Below are positions 11,667 to 23,486 of a DNA stretch of 64,000 nt, piece after piece (the first letter of the stretch is position 1; each line of letters opens with the position of its first letter). The DNA lies in NCBI GenBank assembly GCA_029237695.1, contig CM055273.1, positions 56,719,968 to 56,783,967 of the forward strand, written 5' to 3'. The notes under the pieces are model-generated. The model saw only the letters and a list, made by a program, of their open reading frames with translations. It did not search any database and was not told the DNA's origin. The position numbers were made by a program, and so were the translations under genes. The stretch is from Conchocele bisecta (lineage: Eukaryota > Mollusca > Bivalvia > Lucinida > Thyasiridae).

Positions 11667-12787
11667 CAATGAACAGTGTCCCAAGATGTCCATATTAGGC
11701 ATCTCTGTCACATGTTAAAGAGGAAAACATTTTGAAATGGTGTCCTTGCTGTGGTATCTTAGTAATGAACCAGCACAATAGCTTTAGAGAACATACTAAG
11801 CAACCAATATACCAGGGGCTGATCTGGAGGGAGGGGGGGGAGGTTGCAACCCCGTTCAGCCACAGAGTTTACATAGATCACAGTTTATCCCCCGTTCCCA
11901 ATATGCTGGATCCGCCCCTGTATACGCTGATGTTCGTCGCCAGTTGTCATTTATTAAATAATGACAACCTATTTGAGTGGATTTGAATAAGAATGAAATA
12001 TTTGTTTTTACATTTTATGTACATTTTCATTTTCATGGCAACTACACACAATAGAGAACAAGATACATCTAAAGGAGACACCTGAGAGCACAGCACACAA
12101 AGAAAATCGCCATAAACATACTATTATAATAACCTGTCCCCGATGCACTAGCGAGATAATAGCATTCCCCGAGGAAATAACAAATCACGATGAAATACAA
12201 TACACGAAGACATGACAGCAAGCGTACCGCATTGGAACGGCCCATGAACAAAACTTCACATGTTATTTTTTCTGCTCAGTTATTAATTTTTGTTATGCAA
12301 TGTACATCTGACAAAATCGTTGGCGAGATTCAGTTATCCAACTGTTAAGATGTGACATTTTCAAGATGGCCGCCAAATATTAATATACGATCGTCATCAA
12401 TTCAGCCATTTAATATTGCAGTTTGAGATGTGCATAAATTGTACAATGTTAATGCATGCTTTAGTAATTTTCTTGTTAAAATAATTTCAATATGGCCGCC
12501 AAAGAAGGACATTTTTAGATGATAATATGCTAGTTAAGTAATGAATAATTTTAGAACATATGTACTATTTGTTGAAACTAATATTAGATTAACTTGTACT
12601 TGTCTGAAAGGTACACATGATCACATGTATACATTTATAACTATGAGTTATATGGACCTGCTTAGTCCAAATATTTATTTAAGCGCATGGCAACATGTGA
12701 GGTACACGTGTGAAGGCTCTGTGATATTTAGATTGTGGGTGGTGGTCGTGCGAACACGACGGCGTAAATTAACGGTAGGTGTTCCTC
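11667..12787. other. Gene-free stretch with two GGCCGCC modules
   Basis: No gene is recognised. Two lone modules, TTCAAGATGGCCGCCAAA near 12359 and CAATATGGCCGCCAAAG near 12489, are 130 bp apart. An AAC/GGGAGGGGGGG-rich segment near 11820-11920 resembles a common dispersed repeat but has no clear boundary. Confidence 0.45.
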
Positions 12788-13937
12788 CTTATAGGAATCA
12801 CGATTTGCCTGGTTTGTCCCTCATGTACGTTTTTAATTTTATCTTTGGCTCTTTTGTTACCTAGGAGTTGAATTGGGCTATTGCCCATTATAAAAGTAGA
12901 TTATTACTGAGCATACTGCTTTTGGGAGGGGCCCAAGAGATTCTGGTGTGGCGAGGACCTGGCATCAGATCAGGATTATTCTGATTTCAGGGCTGGATAT
13001 ATAGTTGATGTTTTTGTCGAGCCCGCTTGCGGAAAGCGAGACATAGTGATCACAATGACGTCCGGGTGTCCGTGCGTCCGTGCGCCCGTGCGTCCGTGCG
13101 TCCGTCCGAAATCTGCGTTAAAGTTTTTAAATACCTTATATCTCTGCAGTCCTAAGTCACATTGACTTGAAACAACTTCATATGCTTATTAGTCATGATC
13201 CATATAGTCATGCGGCCCCTTTGTCCAAGGTCAAGGACAAATGACTTAGAAGTTTGCGTTCCGAAATCTGCGTTAAAGTTTTTAAATGCCTTATATCTCT
13301 GCAGTCCTAAGTCACATTGACTTGAAACTTCATATACTTATTAGTCATCATCCATATATTCATGCTGTATCCCACTCATGCGGCCCCTGTGCCCAAGGTC
13401 AAGGACAAATGACTTAGAAGTTTGCGTTCCGAAATCTGCGTTAAAGTTTTTAAATACCTTATATCTCTGCAGTCCTAAGTCACATTGACTTGAAACTGCA
13501 TATGCGTATTAGTCATCATCATCCATATATTCATTCTATGTCCCACTCATGCGGCCCCTGTGCCCCTATGTCCACAGGGGCCCCTATGCGTTAAAGTTTC
13601 TGTCAAAATTTGCGTTAAAGTTTTCATATACCTACTCTAACCGTAAGTCAGATTTTCTTGAAACTTTGTATGCTTATTGGGCATCAAATTTCAAATAAAT
13701 ACACTCTGAGACCATCAAGTTTGCCTCGGCGGGCTCGACATGCGGGCCGCGGCCATCCTCGTTTATTGTAAATATTCAGTTCTAATTTTGAGATTTCCCC
13801 CCATTTGTACACGTACTTGAACATGTACATGTACTTGTACAGGTAATATATGTGACTTAGTACTAAACCCATTGACCCGGTATTAAATTACCGTAGCTGT
13901 TGATAGGCCGTTAAACCCCAACAAACAAACAGACAAA
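12788..13937 (+). mobile_element. Retroelement 3' unit split by an A-type element
   Basis: The left half (12788-13012) runs from TTATAGGAATCACGATTT through GGCATCAGATCAGGATTATT to GGGCTGGATATATAGT. The right half (13763-13937) resumes with TTTATTGTAAATATTCAG and ends in a CAAA-type tail. The uninterrupted version is at 14972-15380, where the two halves are joined as ATATAGTGTTTTTATTGTAA. That makes the latter an empty site for the insertion. Confidence 0.75.
13016..13762. mobile_element. A-type element, second copy
   Basis: It begins GTCGAGCCCGCTTGCGGAAA, just after TTTTT, and ends GGGCTCGACATGCGGGCCGC, GGCCATC. Inside are GTCCGTGCGTCCG repeats and three ~150-170-bp units starting near 13107, 13259 and 13430, each with AATCTGCGTTAAAGTTTTTA and GTCACATTGACTTGAAAC. 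It shares CATGCGGCCCCTGTGCCC and GGTCAAGG with element A at 8279. No coding sequence. Confidence 0.7.
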
Positions 13938-14060
13938 CTTATAAACTAATGTATATAGTAACAAATGTATAACTTGTATAACTACTCAAATACACTATGT
14001 GTCTTACGGAACGTGTGTGTTCCAATGTGTAAGTGCACACCAGTGCATGCATCATGGTCA

Positions 14061-14390
14061 TTATAGGAATGAATGGCCTTTTTGTGGAATGTATCGGGGT
14101 ATAAACTTGGAAAAGTCGCGGGTATACTGGACGAAGGCCGGAAGGCCTCGTTCAGTATTCCCGTGACTTTTCCAAGTTTATATCCCCGATAAATTCAACA
14201 AAAAGGCAATTCATTCCTTATAATTTCCAGCTTTTGAAATAAATTCATCAAGAAAATGTGTTTATTTTCCGTTTTCTTAACAAAGTAGTTCGGCGTGGGA
14301 GTTTACTGGGATATACATTTAGGACAGAGACTTGCTACGGGCCAATCAAATGTTAGGGAATTGTGTAAATATTTGTGTGCTGGAATTATT
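14061..14390 (-). mobile_element. Long-hairpin element (copy 1)
   Basis: A hairpin of two ~70-bp arms (14061-14226) has ends TATAGGAATGAATGGCC and AATTCATTCCTTATAA. It is joined to a ~165-bp body that ends GTGTGCTGGAATTAT. The arms carry ATCGGGG.TATAAACTTGG and TCGCGGGTATACTGGACGA. Two further copies with the same hairpin-plus-body layout are at 31169-31526 and 42882-43229, both in the opposite orientation. Confidence 0.7.
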
Positions 14391-14971
14391 GCCTAATATA
14401 TGCAGGTATATTACTCTATTAGTGTACAATCTCATTTCAGAAGCAACCATTACGTTATTGTATGTTGTATGCGAGGCATTGTAAGTAAATACTTAACCAT
14501 GCTTTCATAATAGTAATAGTGACATTTGATGACCTATAAGGTTGTATGTATTTGCCTCCATATACCCTTATGTGGCATTGAATCCACATAGCAATCCCTA
14601 CGAGATTTAAGCTGTGTTAAAAGTGTATATATAGATTCATAAATATCACATCCTAATTGCAAAAGAGACCATGTTGATGGTCATCTTGAAACTGACAGTC
14701 ATGGTGACACTGTATGTGATTAGTTTTGGGTGTATTAATTTCAATAATGTTTAATTAGAACAATACATAGAGCACATGCATTGGTTAATGTAGAACTGAA
14801 TGCACCAGTGACTGCAAGAATTATATATCGTTACCATGTATTGTATTTATTTTACAATGTTTGCAACTCACGATCAATGGTTACTTTAAATTATTGGCAC
14901 ATGTGAAAACATATGCGGGATGTTTAATGTGCGCGAAAGCCATGCATGTTTGAAACAAGCATACCCATGCC
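14391..14971. other. Gene-free stretch
   Basis: AT-rich sequence in which I see no gene, array or element boundary. Confidence 0.45.
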
Positions 14972-15380
14972 TTATAGGAATCACGATTTCATGGTTTGGC
15001 CCTCAGGTACGTTTTTATTGTTGGCTCTTGTGTTACCTGGGAGTTAAATGGGGTTATTGCCAATTATAAAAGTAGTAAGATTATTACTGATGCTACTGCT
15101 TTTGGGAGGAGGCCAAGTGATTCTGGTGTGGCAAGGACCTGGCATCAGATCAGGATTATTCTGATTTCAGGGCTGAATATATAGTGTTTTTATTGTAAAT
15201 ATTCAGTTCTGATTTTGGGATTTTCCCCCATTTGTACAGGTAATATATGTGATTTAGTACTAAGCACATTGACCCGGCCTTAAATGACCTTAGCTGTTGA
15301 TAGGCCGTTAAGCTCCAACAAACAAACAAACAAACAAACAAACAAACAAACAAACAAACAAACAAACAAACAAACAAACA
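14972..15380 (+). mobile_element. Retroelement 3' unit, uninterrupted copy
   Basis: Runs from TTATAGGAATCACGATTTC to a long (CAAA)n tail of about 70 bp at 15310-15380. Internal landmarks are GGCATCAGATCAGGATTATT, GGGCTGAATATATAGTG and TTGATAGGCCGTTAAGC. Related pieces lie at 12788-13937, 36825-36956, 28861-28961 and 1409-1471. No reverse transcriptase is present, so this is either a 5'-truncated LINE or a SINE. Confidence 0.7.
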
Positions 15381-16129
15381 TTAACTAGAAAGCCCAATAA
15401 TAACATTCTATTCCTTGTCAACAGTCAATTCATTTTTGAAACACTTGGAAACTTTCCTTCAATACTCAAAAGGATTGAAATACACCCGTATTTATCTTTG
15501 AAAATAAGCAGAATATCACACTCTATACATAACAATGTTAGTGTTGTTTAATGACTGAAAACTGCAGCTTCATCGTCAATATTATTGAACATCTGATCAT
15601 TTTGGCTTCCATTTTGAATATATAAGTATAGCATTGCATACCTGGATATGTATATGTTATCAAATGATTTGATTTGTGTATCAAACTGGTATGGATTCAT
15701 GTAATATGTACATGAAATGCTGTTTATAACAACTCCATACCGTAAAGAATAGAACAAAACAAGAACATTTTGGCGGCCATTTTGACTTTTCTGACAATTT
15801 TGGAAGGATATTGCATCACTATCTCCTGTATTTTCCATTATTTTGGGAGGGAAAGCAATGAATATGTGTTTAAACTTTATGAATGTCTGTATGTGTTCGT
15901 AACAGCACACAACTCGCAGAAAAACGTTGTAAAACAGCCTATTTTGGCAGCAATTTTGAAATATATTGCCATTTGCTGATGTAATTAAATGTAAGTTGTA
16001 TTCTAAATCATTTTACATACAAATTGTGACTTAATTATAGCAATTTACCCGGTTAATATTGATCTGACTGAAAGTTAACAGTCCTTAATAAAACAATATA
16101 ATAATGTTCGGCGGCCATCTTGAAAAAAT
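15381..16129. other. Gene-free stretch with dyad modules
   Basis: Modules occur near 15770 (TTTTGGCGGCCATTTTGAC), 15943 (ATTTTGGCAGCAATTTTGAA) and 16109 (CGGCGGCCATCTTGAAA), about 165-175 bp apart. They lead directly into the transposon end at 16130-16247. No gene is seen. Confidence 0.5.
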
Positions 16130-16247
16130 TGTTCATCCAGCGGCTTTTTGAGCGCAGACAACCAGGTTTGATAGACAAGAGGCTACTGAATCCTAAAATC
16201 ATACTCACCACATCCCACATGGGGAGGGGGTTATTGCTGGCTCAAGG
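16130..16247. mobile_element. Isolated terminal sequence of the XPG-transposase element
   Basis: Read on the minus strand, this begins CCTTGAGCCAGCAATAACCC, then CCCATGTGGGATGTGGTGAG, TTGTCTATCAAACCTGG and TTGTCTGCGCTC. It closely matches the left end of the element at 46768 and more loosely its right end at 51466. No transposase lies beside it; the dyad modules just left (15770-16120) occupy the place expected of a subterminal array. It is either a non-autonomous derivative or a solo remnant. Confidence 0.7.
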
Positions 16248-16689
16248 TAAATAAGTGCTAACTTCACACACCAGTATCCAGAACAGGAAACAATTTCAAC
16301 TGGATGTGATGCGTATATTTTAACTTTCAGCGCCTATAAAACATAATTATACGGTATAGCAATTTGAATGTGATTTTTACCTAAGAAAATGTACCACAAG
16401 ATGACAACATTTTCACAGCAAATGTGGAATATATTCCGCATTTGCTATGAAAATTTCGCCATCTTTCGACGTCATTTACATAATATATCGAATTTTCTAT
16501 AAATACTGTATATTTTATGGAAAATCGCACATGTTCTTAGGTACACAAGTGCATGGCGTGTCTCCTATCGTGTATTTAAATCAACGATAACTCGGGTGAT
16601 CCCAAATGGTTCCCAATCGGGAAACAAAATCGGAAGTTTCTCTAGGATTAGAGACAAAAATAACCTACCTACGAAATCACAATTCGTTC

Positions 16690-16885
16690 TCACGCATTAA
16701 CAAACAATTCGTATTAACAATTCGTTCCCATATATCGTGGGAATTTATTGTTAATTCGTGGGAACGAATTGTCAATTCGAGGAATTGTCAATTGGAGGAA
16801 ACGAATTGTTAATTCGTGGGAACGAATTGTTTATCGTGGAAACGAATTGTTATGTCGTGGGAACGAATTAATAAATTGAGGGAAC
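16690..16885. repeat. Short minisatellite of AACGAATTGTTAATTCGTGGG type
   Basis: About eight irregular units of 20-24 bp. Each is built from GGGAACGAATT and its inverse AATTCGT, so most units are themselves small palindromes. Some are degenerate. No coding role. Confidence 0.7.
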
Positions 16886-17351
16886 GAATTAATAAAAAAG
16901 CAATCTATGTCCGCTGCGGGGGTCCGTACCAACCAGCCTGTTTCCCTGTTTCCCTGTTTCCCGATCGAGAAATGGTCCGACGTGTTGAATATGTCTTACA
17001 AACATCGGTATACACACAACTTTATCAGCAACAGTGCAACATTGTTACTTTTCTGACAAAACTGTAACGCATCACCGACACTCGTGTATCGGTGTACAAT
17101 ATGCAAAGATATAATCTTGTTCATGTTTCAAAATGTCAACTATGTATTTTCCCTTCTCTACTGAAATTTATTTTCGTATTTTATGGAAATAATATTTCAG
17201 GCCCTGGTTAATACATCGTGAAGGAAGGTGTGAAAGCGTTTGGAGCGTTACAGCGGCTCAACTGATTGTAACTGTATACTATCGGTTTGCGGAGATTTTG
17301 ACGCGACGAAAGATGGTCACAAAAGAAATAACAATACTTTTTGGAAAACTT

Positions 17352-17478
17352 AATAAATAGAGAATACCAGGCTAGTGTCTTTTGATATCAAGTTTATCAG
17401 GCAAGGCTAGGAAACGCGCAGGAATTCCTCGGCTTGCCTGGTATTCGGCTTACCACTAGCCTGGTATTCTATTTATCA
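17352..17478. repeat. Inverted repeat with AATACCAGGCTAGTG arms
   Basis: The left arm is TAAATAGAGAATACCAGGCT followed by AGTG; the right arm is CACTAGCCTGGTATTCTATT followed by TA, 77 bp away. An inner pair, GGCAAG..CTAGGAA and GGCTTGCC, extends the fold. The flank TTATCAGGTAACG recurs near 17709 as GGTTACCTGATAA, and TGATAAATAGAATACCA recurs near 43528. A MITE is likely. Confidence 0.55.
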
Positions 17479-17924
17479 GGTAACGTTTTATGCTCGAAAA
17501 TGACATTAGATGACGTCGTATTCTATGGACAGAACGCGGACTTGTTTACGTTGCGTCATTAAACTGACGTCATTCGGTAATGTCACGCGACGTCATCCGA
17601 CCAATGGAACGTCAGTTTTCACTTCGTTGTAACCCGGATGTTTATATCAGAGCAATGCCTCATACAACAATATGTTATCAGTCAGTACGTATTCAGTCAA
17701 TGCAGGGCAGGTTACCTGATAAAAAGCTGTTTGTCGGGGCCAAAACTTCGGGTCGGGCGGTAACGGGCAAACGCACTTAATATTAATGTATGCTCTATAG
17801 TGTATACTGTTGTGTAGTTTTGCATTTTTTTTGCTACATTCTTGTAACCAATATTTGTTGTCATCTTTAGACCACGGAGAACAAAACTGTGATTGGTTCC
17901 ATTTTTTTTTTTTTGGACAATTCC

Positions 17925-18455
17925 TTCGGCCGCCATCTTGGATTTCAAAATGGCCGCCCTGAAATGCTGTATTCCTTATATATACACTTCTAATACAGAT
18001 AGAAGATTGATTGTTTTTTTGGTGATAATTATCTTTTGACCACAAAGAACAACACCAGTGTTATTTTCATTTTTAACAACCCCCATGGCGGCCATCTTTG
18101 ATTTAAAAATGGCCACTCTGAAATCGTATACAATATATTGTAATATTCATATCTGCATTTATAATGCAGATAGAAGGTTGTTTTATTTCGGCTATGCCAT
18201 TTACAGACTTAAAATAATAAAAATGGGATTGGTTCCACTTTTTCTGATAACTTTTATGGCGGACATTTTGTTTTCAAAATGGCCTCTATGTAAACAATAT
18301 TTCTTAGGTCTTCACTACGTACTTGTCTTTAGTAAAGTGTATATGTTGTTATGTTGTGTTGACTGTTTTGGAACGTTCTTGGAACAAAAGTTCTTTGTAT
18401 CATCAAAGAAAACATGAGTTGTTCCTATTATTCTAATTTCCAAAATGGCTGCGGT
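17925..18455. repeat. Dyad array, four modules
   Basis: Modules near 17927 (GGCCGCCATCTTGGATTTCA), 18085 (GGCGGCCATCTTTGATTT), 18258 (GGCGGACATTTTGTTTTCA) and 18438 (TTCCAAAATGGCTGCGG). Spacing is 158-180 bp. The first three are extended dyads whose arms flank a short ATTT-type centre. The spacers share GATTGGTTCCATTTTT and CAGATAGAAG.TTG segments. No transposase frame is visible next to this array. Confidence 0.65.
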
Positions 18456-18499
18456 GAAAGTCATATAATTCTGATATAAACATGCACAACCCATTTGGA

Positions 18500-20289
18500 C
18501 TGATTTTTTCACTGACTATAATCATTATTGAAAGTAAATTACATGTATATATGACTAAAGTCAATTTCAATTCACTATTTATGACAAACATGTTAGATTT
18601 CAAAATTTCTTAACTATGGATACAGTGCTTTCAAGCAATTTCATCACCGTCTGCATTAGAGTCTCCATCTTGTTGGTGTTCCTGAAAGGCAGTGCTGGCA
18701 CAATCACCCTCAAAATGCGGTCAAAGGAGTTGCGTGCATACAAAACATACCCTATACAAACTTGTATGCAGGAAAATGTAGAAGCACTGTCGAAAAGGCA
18801 GTATTTGTGTGAGTAAATGACGTTTCGGCATTAAAACGCCATGTGCACATGTTCAGTATGTGTAGACGACGTGAGTAAAATGTCAGATTGATTGCGAATA
18901 CACTGTTGGAGAGGTTGAATACACTCTATACATACTACAGAATTGCATGCAGGAAACTGTAGAAAAATAGCCACGTTCAAAAGGAAGTATCATTATTAGT
19001 TCCATGGTCATTATCATTATTTACTATTACCATAGGGTCTTAAATGATCACAACTCCTGTGTCAATATAAAACTGATAAGTGTCTTGATGGTCCAAATTG
19101 CGTTTCACTTGTTGAAATTGTCATATTATGACACTGCAGTATGGTGTGCCACAAAGGTTAATGCTTCCAAATCATTGATTCTCACAGAAAACTAATATGC
19201 TTTGATTGAACATGAATAATGAGGCATGTTATTTGGCCGGAAACGGTTTCGGTATGTGTACGGACTGACTGTTCAAGTGGAGTAAGATCACTTGCCTCTC
19301 ATATACATTAAATAAATACTCTATCCATGTCGTCACAGAATGCATGATATTTTACTGCTGCTGAACCAATATGGCCTGCCAATGAAACACGTTTCTGGCA
19401 AAAAGATACTAGTTACTGATACGCTATCCCACGAGTCGGTAGCATTTTTTCATATATTCTAACTTTATGAAGGGTATGGTATGAATTCACAGGTACATGC
19501 AATATTCGCGAACTTACCTGTCAGTGATGACACGTTGCAAGAAATTGCAAACTTGACTGAGTAAGATGCACAATTGATTCTGCTAAAAAAACAAGTTTTA
19601 GAACACAATATCCACAGAAGAAAGTGGCGTTATGTGATTACAGAGGTAAACTGAATGGATCTAATCACATAATTCGGACTCTTCTTCTTGAGTCCAAAAG
19701 GTTGCAATCCGTGCACAATGGCCATCTCGGCGTTCATACATGTCTTACACGAGCGCAATATATTATGTTCTGGTAAAATGGTAGGAAGATGTTGAATTGA
19801 AGATAGAAACGGAAATGCCAAAGAAACTCTGATATCACACTATGTACCCGGCCACCCATGACAAAATGTTGCTACAATCATTTCCACATTTCCATAAAAG
19901 TAATTGCTGGTAACACAGCATGAAATCCGAAATGGCCATTGGCCATCAGAAATTTGCTGATTTTGCAAAATAATTGGGTTTCCTTAATGTCACGTACTCT
20001 ATGTAGCCAAGGTCCAGTGGGTTAGCTGAATGAATAGTTGAAACACAGTTTCGTAAAAAACAAAAGGTGAATGTACAATACCTATATTTGGGTATACTGC
20101 AATATCGAAACTCCCATAACCGGCACGGAATGGTCACTTGCACAGTTATTGATGGGACAGCGGCTTCTATTCAGTTTACTGACCACTTATGAGCAGGTAT
20201 TTCCAATACATGTTTCGGTTTGTGACAAGATCAGATCAAGTCATCAACATCACCAGAGCCAGAAACGCTTTGATAAACGAATAGTAGCT
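18500..20289. other. Gene-free stretch
   Basis: I find no coding motif, repeat array or terminal inverted repeat in these 1.8 kb. It may be single-copy host DNA or very old repeat. A short open frame at 18616-18816 has no recognisable feature. Confidence 0.4.
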
Positions 20290-20293
20290 TTAA

Positions 20294-20806
20294 AGGTACA
20301 TGCCCACTCGGTAGGCACAAATTGCTCTTTATAGGAATTAAATAAGTGTATAATTGTGTCACTATTCCACCAGTTCTAAACATTACGATTGCCCGCTATA
20401 CAGATATAATCATTTAGAAATATTTATTTTATTGATAGTGACACGCGGTGGTATCAGGCTATTTTCATATGCAAATAAGGCATGACATCTTTTAATTATT
20501 TATACATGTACTAGCTAAATGTGTCACCTGAAAAAATATTTTTTTCGACAGATTTTTAAGTATGATCATTGCAGATGAAAACATAAATACAGAGCATAGA
20601 GCATAAATAGTAATGTCCGGTAACATGTTAAGGAAACACGATTATCGCCCCTGATAGCAGTGTGTAAATTTACTTTACTGATGTATGAAACAATGCCAAT
20701 ACATACGTAGGGTAATGGTGAATGAATGTTTATTTTGCGAGAAAATGACTCAGATGATTTCTCTGATATAAAGAACATATTGTGCCTACTGAGTGGGCAT
20801 GTACCT
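20294..20806. mobile_element. TTAA-flanked non-autonomous element (copy 1)
   Basis: Terminal inverted repeats of about 27 bp: AGGTACATGCCCACTCGGTA then GGCACAA on the left, and TTGTGCCTACTGAGTGGGCA then TGTACCT on the right. The left flank is TTAA and the right flank is TTAC, one base from TTAA. An almost equally long copy with perfect TTAA on both sides lies at 37130-37634. TTAA targets are typical of piggyBac and Kolobok. No coding capacity. Confidence 0.8.
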
Positions 20807-21177
20807 TTACAATTGAAAGAGCTAAACTTTGGCGACCAAGTTTGACTCCATAAAGACAGCAAACTGTTGAGACCAGTTGTAGTCTGCTAGCGCAATGCCA
20901 GTTATTACAGGCTGCAGATGGTGCATCATATCGTCGTAACAGACGCTTTCTCATGAAGCAATAGATACTATGAGTATTTATCTTTGCAAGGCAATATATA
21001 ATACCATAATATACACTTTAAGATAAAAATGGATGAGTTGCCACATTTTCTTCTTATTTTAAAGGAAAACACATGTGCTGACCAAGATATCATTTGAAGA
21101 AACTAACTATAATCCACAGCAATACGTAATAGATGTAAGACCTTAAAGTGGCACTGTATGTGTCACATTTATTTCCA

Positions 21178-21690
21178 GCGGCCATTTTGAAGATAATAGT
21201 GTCTGGTACCACAGTACTAGTTAGCAATAATCTCAACAGTTTGTGTTCATTGTATTATGAGTATAAGCAGAAGAAACATACAAAATATCCCCATTGCATT
21301 AAACATGTATAATAAATATTATATTGTCAAGTTTAAATGGTGGCCATTTTAAAATATACTGAAATAAGTTTGCCAATATTTCTTATCCTTAATAAATAAT
21401 AATTAAAAATACCACATTTCAAGTTGACGTTAAAAGCTGAATTAATTTCAAAGGCGGCCATTCTGAAATTCAAAATGGCGACCATGCGGCTCTTAGAAAA
21501 ATGGAGCCAACTTCAGTTTTGTTATATGTTGTATATATATATATGTTTCAAGCAGACACACACGTTCCAATCACAATATCATTTGAAAGAACATAACTGC
21601 AGCCACAGAAATACTAGAATGTGTAACAAATCTTTGATGTGGCGATGTACATAACACACTTAGTTGCGGTGGCCATTTTGAAGATAAAGA
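21178..21690. repeat. Dyad array
   Basis: Modules near 21178 (GCGGCCATTTTGAAG), 21340 (GGTGGCCATTTTAAAA), 21455 (GGCGGCCATTCTGAAATTCA) and 21668 (GGTGGCCATTTTGAAG). The spacer landmarks GAGTATAA.CAGAAG, CCAATATTTCTT.TCC and CAGTTTTGTT.TATG recur in the array at 23401-23670, so the two are copies of one array. Confidence 0.65.
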
Positions 21691-21883
21691 TTATTCGTAG
21701 CACAATCTCAGTTAGAAACTAGAGCAGCTTGAGCTGCATCAACGGTTTGAGCCTCAAACATTGATTTCATGTGTAACTAAGCTTTAGCCCAAGGTGTAAA
21801 CTATCGGTTGCAAAAAGAATTTCTGAAGTTTTAGAATGAACAGTCCAACATTATTGTGTTCGCATCATCACACCGATGTGGGG

Positions 21884-21950
21884 CCGGTTAGCTTAGAGGT
21901 AGAGCGATGGACTCGGAGCGAGGGATACCGGGTTCGATCCTCAGCCAAAC
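21884..21950 (+). other. tRNA-like Pol III promoter segment
   Basis: GGTTAGCTTAGAGGTAGAGC resembles an A box, and GGGTTCGATCC about 40 bp later is a B box. The acceptor arms do not pair and the T stem has a mismatch, so this is not a functional tRNA gene. It immediately precedes the repeat body at 21951, as in the head of a tRNA-derived SINE. Confidence 0.5.
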
Positions 21951-22512
21951 TTTTAGCTAAAGGACTGAAATATCGACTACAGCAAAAACAATTGAAATCG
22001 AATGATAAATAACGAAGCTGACGTCACATCCGTTTGCTCTATTTTGAAAACTTGAAAAAATACGTTCATCTTTGACATCGAATAGAGCCGTAAGTAGTCA
22101 AGATATAGCTCTGAGAATTATCATCTTTCATGCGGCTGACACTCCCCTATCACCCTGGCAAGAAATTATGTTGCTGACAGTACTGTACAAATTGGAAAAC
22201 GTTTGTAAAGACCACCCGTTATCAGCCGAAATTCGGCAAAATCGTTGAAAAGTATGTGCATTTTTCAACTTCAAATGCATATAACTCTTTTATTTGAGCA
22301 GATAGCCGAAAATTGTCAACAAATCTGAGATAGAGAATTTTGTCAGCTTTCCAATGCAAAAAGAATTCTTGAAATCGGTTGGAAAATAAGGAAGTTATAG
22401 GAAGTATGACGTCACTTCCGTTTCCGTGGAAAGTAGCGTTAAAAGATAGCTGAAAATCTCTGAGTCTCTGTTCACACTTGATCCGAATCGGCATGCAAAA
22501 TTTGAAGTCGAT
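21951..22512. repeat. ~560-bp duplicated unit, copy 1
   Basis: Begins TTTTAGCTAAAGGACTGAAA and ends near TTGAAGTCGATCCGACAAGC. It contains CTGACGTCACATCCG and TATGACGTCACTTCCG. It is repeated about 765 bp downstream (22716) with some 90 % similarity by eye. No intact gene; open frames in both orientations are short and equally plausible. Confidence 0.7.
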
Positions 22513-22715
22513 CCGACAAGCGGTTTGGTGTAGATGGAGGGAGCCCGTAAGTCAGCGGATGATTATTTTTCGATAGTTATCGCCCTTAAATTGCAGTTTA
22601 CGCCATTTGTAAATACACATAATAAAACGGAAATTAAATATGTGCAATATTCCGCCAGTGAAGTTTTCGTTTGTTTTTCACATAGGCCGGGCGGGCACAA
22701 AGCGGGTGAAAGTTT

Positions 22716-23290
22716 TAGCTAAAGGACTGAAATATCGACCGCAGAAAGAAATTTTGAAATCTATTGATAAATAACGAAGCTGACGTCACATCCGTTTGCT
22801 CTATTTTGAAAACTTGAAAAAAAGATGTTCATCTTTGACATCCAATAGAACCGGAAGTAGTCAAGATAGAGCTCTGAAAAATATCATCTTTTATGCGCCT
22901 GACACTCCCCTATCACATTGGCAAGAAATTATGTTGCTGACATTACTGTACAAATTGGAAAACGTTTGTAAAGACCACCCGTTATCAGCCGAAATTCGGC
23001 AAAAAATCGGCAAAATCGTTGAAAAGTATGTACATTTTTCAACTTCAAATGCCTATAGCTCTCTTATTTGAGAACTGTCAGCGGATCCGAGATAGAGAAT
23101 TTTGTCAGCTTTCCAATGCAAAAAGAATTTTTGAAATCGGTTGGAAAATAAGGAAGTTATAGAAAGTATGACGTCACTTCCGGTTTCGTGGAAAGTGGCA
23201 TTAAGATATTTCTGAAAATCTCTGAGTCTCTGCTCACACTTGATCCGAATCGGCATGCAAAATTTGAAGTCGATCCGACCAGCGGTTTGG
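22716..23290. repeat. ~570-bp duplicated unit, copy 2
   Basis: Same landmarks as 21951-22512. It has an extra CGGCAAAAAATCGG in the middle and a different sequence upstream (CGGGCGGGCACAAAGCGGG) instead of the tRNA-like head. The two units are in direct orientation. Confidence 0.7.
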
Positions 23291-23486
23291 ACTGTAGACT
23301 GAACGGCTGAATAAAAAAAACAAAACAAACGAAAACAATAGGTTTTCGGCGCAGCTGAAAGCCACCTCAAACCTAATAATCTCGACTGACTATGTTCAAA
23401 GAAATACGAGTATAACCAGAAGGAAAATACAAAATCTGACCACGACATACAAAAATGTAAAATAAATACTGGATTTCCAATTTTGA

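Noticed and set aside
15548..15979. Overlapping 120- and 69-codon frames on opposite strands
   Set aside because: No motif; they span a dyad module and AT-rich sequence.
18058..18417. A 119-codon frame with hydrophobic stretches (MLFSFLTTPMAAIFDLK...)
   Set aside because: It is made of two dyad modules and their spacers. The same region is equally open on the other strand, and the AT-rich spacer explains the hydrophobic residues.
21884..21950. A functional tRNA gene
   Set aside because: A and B boxes are present, but the acceptor stem does not pair and the T stem has a mismatch. Better explained as a tRNA-derived SINE head.
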